Assembly (NCBI GenBank): GCA_035363255.1
Contig: DAOSES010000001.1
Location: 62,001 to 126,000 of the forward strand
DNA from: T3SED10-260 sp035363255
Lineage (GTDB): Bacteria; Caldisericota; Caldisericia; UBA6126
Length of the DNA stretch: 64,000 nucleotides
Direction: 5' to 3'
Shown: positions 39,801 to 49,100 of the stretch, piece by piece
How the letters are laid out: every line of letters begins with the position of its first letter
Position numbering within the stretch: the stretch's first letter is position 1
The notes under the pieces: model-generated
Told to the model about the DNA's origin: nothing
Database searches by the model: none
Seen by the model: only the letters and a program-made list of their open reading frames with translations
Position numbers and translations under genes: made by a program

Positions 39801-40109
39801 GTTATCATCTTTGTTTTGAACAGGCATCGGGCGACCATCCTGTCTGGCTCGAACAGCGCTGGGGATGTAAAAACCAGGTCGACCCCAGACTTCCTCGCCT
39901 GGTCGTTGCCAGGGAAAGTCTCTCGGAGGATCCAGCTTGGTAACGCCATCCCAATCATATCCAATTGGACGAAACCAATTGGCTTGATGAACCAGGGTTT
40001 CATTTTTGCTTACTGCGCTAACCTTTTGCCTGCCAGCAGGCATAAAAGCAGAAGGAATCAAACTCAACGAAAAAACGAGCACTAAAGCCAAAGTCAATAG
40101 TTTCTTCAT
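30882..40109 (-). CDS. Giant secreted surface protein 2 of 4 (3075 aa)
   Basis: Signal peptide MKKLLTLALVLVFSLSLIP, followed at residues 23-28 by MPAGRQ, encoded by a GC-rich palindrome absent from the paralogs. The start is supported by GAGGTGAG upstream of ATG 40109. The N-terminal shared block includes FYAVVDTDGQLWYDQDGYF. At least four GD-I-R-L-T-type units are visible (VGDLRLTPV, EAGDRRFTDV, DFGDIRLNTM). A nidogen-like beta module at about 823-980 has VSTNGFINFSSG, SITIRWRAQ and LFNNGDFLLNY. The Cys pair is at about 1877 (TDCCQD), and DLNRDGKISFADYETEV at about 1973-1995. The C-terminus has a CarboxypepD-reg-like module (IAEARVRIRGAGI), two Ig-like modules and duplicated stalk repeats at about 2950-3075 (GRVMVPVRLVSESFGAKV). 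The gap to gene 3 is 27 bp. Function unknown; surface structure inferred. Confidence 0.9.
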   Translation of the reverse strand: MKKLLTLALVLVFSLSLIPSAFMPAGRQKVSAVSKNETLVHQANWFRPIGYDWDGVTKLDPPRDFPWQRPGEEVWGRPGFYIPSAVRARQDGRPMPVQNKDDNSGTRPVYYTQIYLEVVAEGGISTLKRPFYAVVDTDGQLWYDQDGYFNDSRYDSSSDPIFARAPYEPFINGGYVPGSCSTNPKGLIDFSGNNNTKGPYFLNRENPFYNTKQFFWDYKKDQFSEATNRMWQIGWVDNVDYPFAGAVMGDPEDRSEGKVKYDTETEYGDWDYGLPVVAFLNNELHTDQDGNGFYTPGNMETGRQHEFIYRAFQMPYSAVKVGDLRLTPVSIQRDEEVKTYPHDTMVQADDWDIGLDLINFHTFEKHTDNIALNAIYDPFEWIYKLPLGSDIVLEDSIRLTNVNGECIINAQGVFKKYGTGLSVGDALLMLEVTDNNCVEDRSYDVHVLSDVFMGQNPGFATAVLRSQNGDLVAGAQRIQKSTVLDPGLDTNRYKTLPGTTFHNVKFKYREYIGVEVFLDNGINNMMIPKKAHDLVLELDLTDNYKEGRTGEQFIGSRNYMSTQDLSRRLTPFTENYRYNNAGGNDQNPRYGCGEAIYWLPNPAYVGRITDVDGNLVVEAGDRRFTDVELDIGGIVTRYQRNTIVTEGDVDVGLSLHGFTKEKIFIPNYSKITPDTSAPFEYDPIYTHIYFDSNDNGIVDFGDIRLNTMQINEVVYACGSEVSGGDVWFMESIVYMLTMGQNGHYNYMDAYVLPGDIGLKVDVNPPLMVEQTSTITVSVNPPPKQGEKVYVSIQEPQANEVNIRRQHVYNYIRDYEKAQYIITGKNMDWYGIDKAFTYELPFDFSYLGQNYRKIYVSTNGFINFSSGEPIARPLDQFDARLMVYGDALRIPQSSESLSIEAAVASTPFVNGTQNQPLGIYISQTNDSITIRWRAQTQYQVPAGSAGSYLANNGSSRFGLVDAQVTLFNNGDFLLNYMTDVDVPNPLPSPPNETYKLFNRVNNITSNGYTGVNGIITGAPLVGITDGMGFYQASPIYSGLKNIATVDGVWVPSSYIVSPRLRTLAAEKWTMNILPFNEPHAVYPRFNEIKPFEDFVVLTAENPVGTFQFTPYRGTAREVGIPEWVEIRAYKDSGGSTIAPPDSTYTYLPEFNYADPTVWASKWERLEYWRYPWGEFQKTRWFVYPPTKNLIPRELSGTYDCFGLERLQVEPEKFEILPSRECVSVLDERQPIISLDIKNFDNPLDVNDPNSMAVASTRRTVVYQGLDVDFAFVNHPPAGAPNGSAYIRVQSGMVGLFRVGDYVYIETGLPTPMYRRIVAINGNDLYFDLPIHVAVPNGSQIVQNALIANYNVKGGGINGMFTTIGAAGQRYIVQVRDDGNYDFWHWYEPATPGQVRGVLDPTDWIYSWQNPAIYDRWAYGAYQCNPALLRTPLPAVFSRPPLSLEDMDCSIGQNINQICGDQPGFPRLGEWSFGDRYGLFGNNADEHWNYPNNRGTPPQAYGNILTWGVPTLLSPKSYPNPTDYRNDDGGKAIIVAWPTDPSTPLNIRLYSTATLLDYNSSLPHPGHYILEPGMGIDYCAETTIKIAPANPDLNFTDVSIIDHALQNSWINYTTGTSALHPLDPPNPQVGARYFPMVKNFNNDIRSYPGGQSHAGRVRLKFFNKEHSTGSTWNAYPAIWRDKFVKLGTEFMPQSDYGLAFYLKRQNAYDHVSFYNSIRKIEVTGPFATPKKVMEDQLRGGNDPYTFRLNTRYDYNGHENVPLHYDFTGKITVDPINFSYYQIMTPAQAGINLAGVTNPTAPYDFLQITGQQLNPWILNQYGGYDHKWSYYGAGRQGHTGCNTWIPNTFFLFDELIPVGHGKIDVMIEFTNGAQYHYTDCCQDPPLTSLPVHGIKIEGVPTELEIEKDHELSLLLTEASIPEQDTIYANSAYLMVWQDRGIMDPMTKRLIGMGDGHITNPPRSSTWFEVGKQFPAHHDLNRDGKISFADYETEVMGTYDMATNTWSSGVIDGRTFMREDGEYIVNLSASNGSQLTTIGYDYGGMPDSRAEFSIEPDHIISQYEIAPIYINAYKYGDDNNDRGFSPFWKEVSPNEYSHEVYLSGMAKIDPVPVNRLVINTSPDILTAGVTPELMDPENPLTFIVLDEQGEPIDLFKGVPDIKGDNQVALRNLHNILFQDPHPDFKDIYGPDARLPQFYWVRTDLHNNDGTLYDNHSIYLSAMAPFEPIRPDFSEADQGMYRFYGFTANDAGSFMVRVYTPDRRSFGDTIVNVKIPSVRYTVSNDEDPNKTTYSIPGSPDFVLTALDQRVYTIEAQVYDAVGRPLVGFAGDEDCEAVPARFTPFTTFVRNLRSRNTALTPSPYYNLLGIDKNQNGEIDLLNHERIDMAGFTLINGCAWYRQVYYNTGTYMNLETGGFYIGVILEIPEEGAQYAGWGLGAIYNSIYKGGYLFANIDKTGRPDDIKELTYADSLVLDQNGKVSFKLFVNDFGLFESFVGGLTGLNALSINPQFGDVAGSPNFQGDVYAPGNVWKRFRYGGKKYNESRGNCTNASPYITKWSLFQLDWDAHTDQFISIRSPQFRLLNAKNRQPLGKNLLDPDRYDLQYGIENHLIVQILPADSRDLPMKEGGKVEMYGAKDEMHVQAYLKKGTDGSTPEATVKITPTGTGSYFGFINYYLEKMGFSELDNNITLGLFQYEQFDSANGLGIELISVGTLHPRVKTTLRLRIVEAASRGPIAEARVRIRGAGINENTRTNAEGICEIEITPTEEGIIELNTTKTGYLEGNESLFVGKDTRPLFLHVDSLPSITNQATVLVRGYTKTHSRVFINDKEINIDATGKFEQSIQLKEGQNEILVKASDDVESKEALQKIIFDSVAPVITLHDPGSLVDVTQSTLRGTSSEEAQIEVNGVKAEMIGLNWQLNMEVKYGKNILVIKAKDMAGNESVLEKEVYVYQRWVVEIQIGSTNVYLNGVPQQPLNVPPYIKEGRVMVPVRLVSESFGAKVDWLQGTKEIVVSMEGKIVIMRVGSTQATVNGVPVTLDAPPENVGGTTFVPLRFITEALGFEVEWIESTRTVKIIKLV
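40024..40048. repeat. GC-rich palindrome inside the signal-peptide region of giant protein 2
   Basis: GCCTGC-CA-GCAGGC at 40028-40041, flanked by TTTT and TAAAAG so that the inverted symmetry extends outward with one mismatch. It encodes the out-of-character residues PAGRQ just after the hydrophobic core. Similar CCTGCC/GGCAGG arms occur twice in the TPR-Lon gene (54795-54809 and 54861-54877). It may belong to a dispersed palindromic repeat family. Confidence 0.5.
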
Positions 40110-40137
40110 GCTTTACTCACCTCACCCTTTTGACTTC

Positions 40138-40152
40138 ACTATGTAACATAGT
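40138..40152. promoter_or_regulatory. Perfect 15-bp palindrome between giant genes 1 and 2
   Basis: ACTATGTAACATAGT is a perfect inverted repeat (7+1+7) in the 73-bp gap between the two genes, the largest gap within the array. Its size and symmetry suit a dimeric regulator site or a small intercistronic hairpin. No regulator is identified. Confidence 0.3.
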
Positions 40153-40182
40153 TATCGAAAGCAGTTTTTTTAACATGGTATT

Positions 40183-43100
40183 TTACAACAAAAACTCAAT
40201 TAAAATCATCTTGATTCGCTCATTCCACTCTACCTTGCCTCCAAGCCATTCTGAAACAAAACGAACTGGGATAAAAGTGCGTCCATTACGAAGAAGTGGA
40301 GGAGCATCAAGGTCAATGGTGCGATCATTAATGACAGCTTTGTAGGAATCTATCGTCATGTAAATCCTGGTGTCACCCTTGATAAGAGAAATGCTTCGAG
40401 TGTCCTGGTTCCATTTGACCTGGGCTCCAAATTGCTCGGATACGATTCTGAGTGGTACATATGTACGTCCATATTCCACAAAAGGAGCCTGCTCCATAGA
40501 AACTGCCTGACCATCAATACGTGCAGTATTGGAACCAATGATAAACTCAATCTTTCGAAGTGCAAACACATAAAGCACCTGAGTAAGAAGTGTTTCATTG
40601 CCAAGTTCATCTTTAGCGATAATGTTTAGTTGGTTGGAACCTTTTTTTACTGAAAGCTTTAGAGTAAACCGATTGCCCTCCACCTGAGCTTCCTGCTGAT
40701 TGATCCATACACGAGAGCCAGGCTCAACTGTACCCATGATATCAATTTTTTCCAACTCAATGAATTTTTCAGTTTTAAGGTAGTTGTCGAGAATTAAAGA
40801 AGGTCCTTGGGTTTTAAGCTCTATACTTAGTATTCTTCGGTTAACTCGACCTTCATTGTCTTCCATTTCTATCAGAATGGTATTTTGACCTTCTTTTAAT
40901 GTGATGCTTGCTTTGAAGGTTCTATCAGCTTGGATGGGGATAAGGGTTTTATTGATGGTCATTTTGACCACATGTTCTTCCACGGTGCCTGAAATTTCTT
41001 GTACAGGTTTATTGGTTCTTGGATTGGTGGAGTTGACGTGGATCCAATCTTGTTTTCTCCCAGTATTGGTGCCAATATCCAAAGCATCACGTCCGTCAAT
41101 GTAGCCTTGCTTTTTGGCAAGAACAACGATAGGTTCTTGGGAAGTTGGAGTTAGACCATCAAAGAAGCATACTCCATCAGCGTTAGTGGTTTTGCTTTCC
41201 TGAATACCAGCACCGCTGAGGGTTACATTTACTCCTTCAAGTGTTTTATGAGATCCAATTTCTGTGATAAGGACTTTGATATTATTCTTCTTGTTGATGG
41301 CAAGGGGACCTGAAAGAGTTTGAACTTGAACTTTCAAGCCTTTGGCAGTATCAAATTTGACCAAATCGAGCATGTAGTAGTATTCGGGGAGGGGAGCATC
41401 TTCCGCACGTGGATTACGGGTTGAGCTCATCAGGTCTTTTAAGGAATTTTTAGATACTGTGTCAAGACTGATCGTAGTGAGTCCAGTACCAGTGGGAGTG
41501 ATCATCATCGTGGTAGAAGAAGGATCGCCTGGTTCAGAACCCTGTTGTTGGAGTCGTCCAGTCACTCGGAATTCACTGTTATTGCCAGCTAACACTAATT
41601 GCATTTCACTCTTTACAGGAAGATCGCGTGGATCTGCAGCATAAATATTAAACTGGATATGATTATCTTTGCCATAAATCAAATCGTAAGCCATTTCATC
41701 CATAAAAGATTTGCCCAAAGGCTGGAGAGTTTCAGCTTCAAGGGCTTCGACTCTGGGAGGACTGACTTTTGCGACATGGGAGGGCATACCGTCCCAATCG
41801 AGACGATAAGTATAATCGGCTGCAGTGGCATAAGCAACGCGTCCGCGATAAGAGGCAGGTAAAACTATTTGTCTTCCATATCGAGTAGTTATTTTGTTGG
41901 GAGAGCTTGGCATAAAAGCATAAGGAGCACCAGCTACATCTGCCCAAGATGAGACAGACCAATTATTCTTGCCTACCAGACCACCCACTTCGAATACATC
42001 TTCTCCAAAGACATAGAAAGCAGTTTCTCCGTTAACATCCAGATTTAACGAGTCACGATGCGAAACAGTTTCCCATTGGTTGTAGATGGAGTTGTTGCCT
42101 AAACGGTCAATATTGGCAAAAATCATACCATAATTGCCTTCGGTGTAGTAGGGACGATTGTAGATAGCACCAAAACCCCAGCCAGGATCAGGGTTGAGCT
42201 GACTATTGGTATCATACATGGGGTTGATGGCAAAAGTATTATTATCAAATTTGACATTTTCAGTGTTGTAGTAACTACGACCCAGAGTTTGAGAGAAACC
42301 ATAGCCACCATACATAGTAGTATAGGCGACAATGGAATAAAACGTTTGCGTTCGTATTATTTCATCGTTGATAAGATCGATTTTACCATTGTTGTTGACA
42401 TCTACGGCAATATGAGCATTCCATCTGTTTCCCCAATAAGTAGGCATCAATAGATACTTTGAAAAAGTGCCAGTGTAATAACTACTTCGACGCCAGGTAG
42501 CCTGACCAGAACCGTAAAAATGCCAATAAAAAGGGGTGATGGCACGATAATAGTTTTTGTGGGTGGTAATAAACGGAGTAAATCTTGAAATCTCAAGATT
42601 GCCTCCACCGCAGATAGAAACAGATTTACCGACACCTGTGAGTTTTCTACCCTGGGCATCATTGACTTGTACACGAATATGATAGATGTTGTTGTCGCCT
42701 GCAGTCATAACGAAATCAGGATCTCCCGGGGAAGAATGATAAGACTTTCCAGCGTCATCATAGTTTGAAATCTGATAAGTCACTTCGGGTAGTTGGACTT
42801 TAACGTTGGCCAAACCCATTTTTCTGCGGTCGGGAGTGTAGACGAAAACTTCAAAAGACCCAGCATCGTTGGCAGTAAAACCTTTAAAGACATACTTGCC
42901 AGTTTTGCCCTGATCAGCATCGAAATTAATAGGTTCGAATCGACCTGCCTGATTTGAAAACATGTAAGTATTGCAAACAGGAGTGCCATCATCGTTATGA
43001 AGATCGGTGCGAGTCCAATAATACTGGGGAAGAGGATTGGGGTGAGGATCTTTAAATAAGCCATTCCATAAAGCTCGTTCAAGAGCAACGATATCGATAT

Positions 43101-46100
43101 CTTCATAGGACAGGCTTGCGATGTTGCGTCTGGCAATGTCCATAAGATCTACAGGAGCTCCAGCATCGTCAGTGACTACAAAAGTCAAAGGCTCGGAAGG
43201 ATCCTGAAGCTCGGGCTGAACTCCTGCAGTTAAAACATCAGGTATGGTGGTGACAGATAGTACTGCTTGAGATTTGACAGGAATCTCTACTCTACCAGTG
43301 AGATATACTTCGTGAGAAAATTCGGGGAATCTGCCAGGTAGATTGTACAAGGGGGTAAAGCCACGATCGTTATTGTCGTCGCCAAATTTGTAGGCATTGA
43401 TAATAATGGGAAGAACTTCGTCGTCACTTACCACTCCATCGGGGGGAGTAATGGTATTTTTTTGTCGAAGGTTGAGTCCACCAAAATCAAGCCCTATAGT
43501 ATCAATAATGCTCTTGTTTTGTGCTGTAAATTCCATGCGATACTTGCCATTTCCACGTTGGAAGGTGCGTGCATCGATAAGACCAGAAGACCAGGTATTG
43601 GTAGCCAAATCATAGCTGCCAAGAATTTCAGTCTCCCAGTCGTTGAAAGAAATCTTACCATCACGATTGAGATCGTCGCTGGGAAGATACATTTTACCGA
43701 TGTTGGTAAAATCAGAAGATCGAGGTGGATTGGTAAGCCAACCATCGCCAGCTCCCAAGAGATTGCCAGTCATGGGGTTGATAACACCTCGATCCTGCCA
43801 TACAACCATCAGCGCATTGTTGGAAACAGGCAGAGCGGTAGGATGATCTTGATCGCCCTTACGGTCGTATTCGCGCAAGGTAAGATCGATTCGATTGTCT
43901 TGATCAACAATGAATTCTTTGGGATAATCTGCTATTTCGAGCCCCTCGACTGTGATTCCGACGGGGGCATTTTCCTGACAGCAATCCTGATAGTTTTTAA
44001 TAGTGCCATCGGAGGTTTCGACCATAATCTCAATCTTGCCAGGTCCAGTGGGAATAAGCTCGTCAAGGACAAAAACAGGAACACCACGATTATTGAAAGC
44101 TTCAGGAACAGTGTCCAGATAGTAGGGATTGAGGTAAGTAGCTGTTGGAGACCAGAAATTGTAGCCAGTGAAGGCTGCATTGGTATACCAGGTAGCTAAT
44201 TGCTCCTGACCACCACCAGGACGAATAGTGTCGCCTTCAAAAAACATACCATAGCTGGCATTGCCACCACCGGTACGAGGATCCACTGAGCCTGCTCCAC
44301 CCATAGTGCCATAATAGAGACTATGAGTATAACGGGCGTATTTGTTTTTGTTGGCGGATGAAATACTCATTGGTATGGATCTTCCAAGATTAATTGACTG
44401 GTTATAACCAGACCCAGCCATGGCCCAGAGAGGGCTGTTGGTGGAGTCGATAATGATTTCTCCGCTGATATCATACTGAACAGGAACGTTTTCGATGCCT
44501 TCATAACGGTAGGAAGTGTCAATTTTAGCATCGGGTTCACTGAAAATTTTGGGGAACATGAAGGGTCCGCGAACGATGACTCTTTGGAGTTGTAGCGATT
44601 CGGGAACTACGAGTAAGGGATCGTAAGTGTAATGGTTGCGACCAAGATCACGCAGGGCAAAGAATACTCCATAGTCAGTCATGGGAAAGAACTCAGTGCC
44701 CAGCTTATAGAATTGTTTGGATTGAATCGCGGGGTAGGCATTACGACCACTTCCCTGGTGGGGAATCGAAGGATCAAGGGGAAGAGCCCTGCCGGTGTGG
44801 GTTTGACCTCCAGAATAAGATCTGAATTCTGACCAATTTTTAAGTATCGGATCGTAATGTGCTCTTATCTGAGGGTTGGGAGGAGGGAGTTTGGACCAGG
44901 GATTGGAGCCTGCAGTATAGTTTTCGCGAGAAAGTTGAAGGGAGCGATCGACAATGGTCATTTCAGCAAAGTTCAAAACAGGATCTGAAGGCACAACTTT
45001 GATTTGTTTGTACCCCATATAATCGATGCCGGGACCGTTATCCCAGACATAATCGGTGGGATGTTGATTAGAGGAGTTATAGTCAAAAATCAGGTTGGTG
45101 GAATAGAGACGTATGGTAAGGGGAGAATCTGCATTTTTGGGATTGGCTACACCGAGTCCCACACCACCATTGAAATCTTCTTCAGGACTCATAATAGCAA
45201 CTGGAACTCCGAAGGTAACAACAGGACTTAAATAAGCAGTGGTGAGATTTGTATCATCATTTTGAGGCATATTCGCTGCTCGATCTTTAATGCCAGGATT
45301 ACCTTGAAACAATCCAAATTTGTCTTGAGCAGTAATAAAGCCTAGGGAAGGAAATCCGAAATCGTCATCAATAAGGTCCAGCATGAGATCTAAAACATGA
45401 TCTGAACAGTCAGTATCTGTAAAACCTGTTCCTCCGCTAAAAGGATCGGGTACTTTGTACCATAAACCGTTTGGATCTCCATTGCCATTGAGGGGATCTG
45501 ATCGACCTTGAAAAGAAATACGTTGAGATCTTATAGAATAGAGCATGTCGTGTTGATCCAAAGCACCAAAAACCTGCCCTGGCATATCTGCCTCAAACCA
45601 GCGCCAGGCATCGGCAGTACCGTTGCTATTGACTTGAACAATATAGCGACGATAAACACCTCCACCCACTAATTGGGCAGTAAACAAATAATCTATACCT
45701 GCACCGTGGGCATTGTAGTTCATAATGGTGGGTTTACCATAACGCCCCTGCCCAGTGAGGGGAATGCCCCAGTTGTAAGATCCGTCGGGGTCGGGGGTAG
45801 TGCCATTGCCAGCATACCATTTGGGTACAACCATTTCGGTGTTGTGGGGATCATTGACATCGTTGGGATTGTTGGCATTAAGCACCTGATAGGAGATGAT
45901 GGGCTGTCTCGAAGAAGCCATGTCTATACAGGACTTGCTGGGAACAATGTCGATGTCTTCTGGTGCAATATCATATTTAAGAAAGGCAAAACAATCGTAG
46001 CGATCGCGGATATGGTCGGGAAGGTTGTGGACTGGCTCAACGGGGATAATAAAGAATGGTTCCTTGCGATAGTTGTTTTGCCACTCGGCTTTGTTGAATA

Positions 46101-49100
46101 CAGCACGCTTCCAGAAAGGATCAATATAGTTAGTATTAAAGTTGCCCGTAAAATCAGAGTCGGTAGGAAGAGGTCGGATGACTCCCCCTCGCTCTGAGTA
46201 TACCCTAATTTCAAACTGGCTGAAGAGAGTGGCACCTGCAAGGTGACCGTCTGCACCATGAAAACCATCATGAACGGAACCACGATAGGGAGTATGCTCA
46301 AATTCATAAGTCGGGTTGTCTTTGTCGAGAACAACAACATCTTCGAAAATTCGAGAATTGCTCAAATCTAAATCGGGATCTTCTGGGGTTACCCAAGCTA
46401 TAGTCTTGCCTTCAGGACTATCAAATGAACGTGAATTGGGGTTTGGACTATATTGGTAACTGCGACTAGAAAAAGCACGCTTGCCTTCTATGCCATTAAC
46501 TATGCCTATGTATGGAATGTAGGGTCGCCCTGACCAGGTATTAGAGTTACAATTATTGGCATCTGTATCCACCCAATTGGTATGGTCCAGATCATTCTTA
46601 TCATTATCATTGTCAATCATACGGAAACGTCGGGGAGGAATTCGTACTCGATTGTAGTTAAATGTAATAGTTCCGTCACGATATAAAACACAATCAAATT
46701 CTGATGTCCATTGTTTGATAAGAGGTGTATCAAAACCAGTAGGACTATGGAATTGGGAGTATGGCCAGTTCCATGAACCAGCATGAAATGGATGTGTTAC
46801 AACTTTCCAGACAACCCTGATGTAGTCATTGGTGCGTTTATAATAAGCCCCATAGGGAAACTTTGGGTTGGAAGCATCATTCAGAACATATCCATAATAC
46901 CCAGGTGGATACCAGCTGTAACCCCATACATTCGCTCCCCCTGGTACATGCCATTGACCTCCAAGGGGCATTACCCAGGCAAGATTTTCCTGGAATAGCT
47001 TTTCAGCTTGAACATAGCCTGTAAGCATCTGCCAGTTTTGATCATAATGATAAACAGTCTGGTTGTGAAGGTTAAAATAGGGAAACATGTTGGAACAATA
47101 TTGATAGTAATACATGCCTGGACCACCAGCATAGCTATAGGGATAGGGACGCCCACCTATAAATGGGTAATACTGATAGTAGGAATCAGGGTAACGATAT
47201 TGTTGCGCAAGCATATAATCGTTGGATACTGCCCCAGGCGTTAATACAAGCATTCCATCTTCGGTAATGTACATACCTGAAAACACCGTATTTCCTATTT
47301 TGAAACCGTCAGGTCCTGTTCCCCACAGATTAATTCGGTTGGAACGAAGATTGTCTCCAAAAGAATAGCCATTGGTCAGACGCCCACCATAAACATACCA
47401 GTAAGATCCTCCTGCATGCAAATAGCCATTATCAGGATCTGGATCTTCAAAGCCTTGCAAATCACCAACACTCTCGCTTGCAAAGGGTCGATCTTCTGCA
47501 CCTTCCACTTCGCCAGGTTTGGGTCCTCGGATGGAAACGTAAACTTTTTCGTCTTTGGCAAAGGGTCTGCCAAGGGATATTTTGACTTTGGAGGTTTGTT
47601 CGACCTTGAGGGGAGGATCGAAGCTGACTTCGACAGGTAGCTGACCAGGCAGGACTTCGATATCAATATAGCGTGGGTCACCATTGAGACCCATACTGAC
47701 CATACGGGCGGGATATTCGTGATACCAGGTCTCCTGGGCAAAATCAAGAATGGATCCGCACTCAACATGAATGCCAGAAAAAACTCCCGACATCAATCGT
47801 ATATCGCCCACATTGAAGATATCGTCGTTGTTCATGTCGAAATAGATCATTTCGCCGACATCGTATTCCTGGTTTTTGATGTATTTTTGGTCGACTACAT
47901 CGGTGAAAAGCTGATTGAATTGGAGACCATCAGCAAATTTCCATTGAAGACGCACTGAATTCCCCTGTTCATCGACATAGGGCTGGCCATTTTCGTCGTT
48001 GTCGGTGTACATGGGGTGTAAGCGCCAGCCGATATCAGCATCGCCAGGGGTGACGATGGTGCCAGCGGAGTATTCTATCAGGTTTCCGCCACGATCCACG
48101 GCCACGTCTGTGAGACGAGTATCGCCTTCAGCAACAAAAGGATTGCTGGCATCTTTATCTTTCTTTTGGTAGATGGGTTCGCCACATCCTAAATGAGGGG
48201 CATAGCCCTGAGGGGGAGGATTATCGAAACGGGAATCGTAATACATCACATAGTCGGGGAATTGAGACAACTGCTGACCAAAATCAAGGTAGTTGAGCCC
48301 AACTGCAGTGTTGTTGGCGCCCAAATATTCTTCGCCAGTACGTTGAGCCTTGTATTCGTCGGATAAAGACTGAGGAAGAACTGCATCGTAGGGCAGGTTG
48401 GCGCCACGGTTGTTGTCAAAACCATTGTCGTTGAAAATCTGGATGCCAACATAACTACGATAGTCGATGCGAATATCGTGAAAAGTACAACCTGGAACGA
48501 TAAAATCGTCAGGATCAGGACCAAGTACCGTACTTTTTTGGATTCTGAGTGAGTTTTCTTTAATGTCGCCATTGGGGGATCGGAGTCTGGCGGAAGTAGT
48601 GGAAGGAGTATTTTTGCCTTTCCATACATCGGCCAGAACAGTGATATCGTAGCGGGAGTCATCGCATTGAGCCTGAAGTACTTCCAGAAGGGATAGTACC
48701 ATTACGGGCTCGTTTGCAAGCGCACTACGGCGATTGGTAGTGAGGCGAACATCGGCTGGAGTAGCGAAACCTATAGGAAAGAATTGGTTGGTAGCGGTGT
48801 GGGTGTAGGGGATATCGTGATAAATGGGTTCGTTGATATCGTATTGACCATTGTTGTTTTTGTCGATAAAGCGGATTTCGAAGTTGGGAGAGGTATAGGT
48901 AAAAGGAAGAAGGGTTTTGCCAAAGTCTTTTTCGAAGTCCTTGACGGTGGTGGAAGCGGAAGCGCGATAGTTGTAGACTTTATTTTCGTGTATGACAGAA
49001 ACGAAAGTATAGCGGAAGTCGTCGACTTCCACTTGATTCAGAGTATTGCCAGAGCCTTTGCGATAGATAGGCTCATCTGCGTCGTATTGACCATTAAAAT

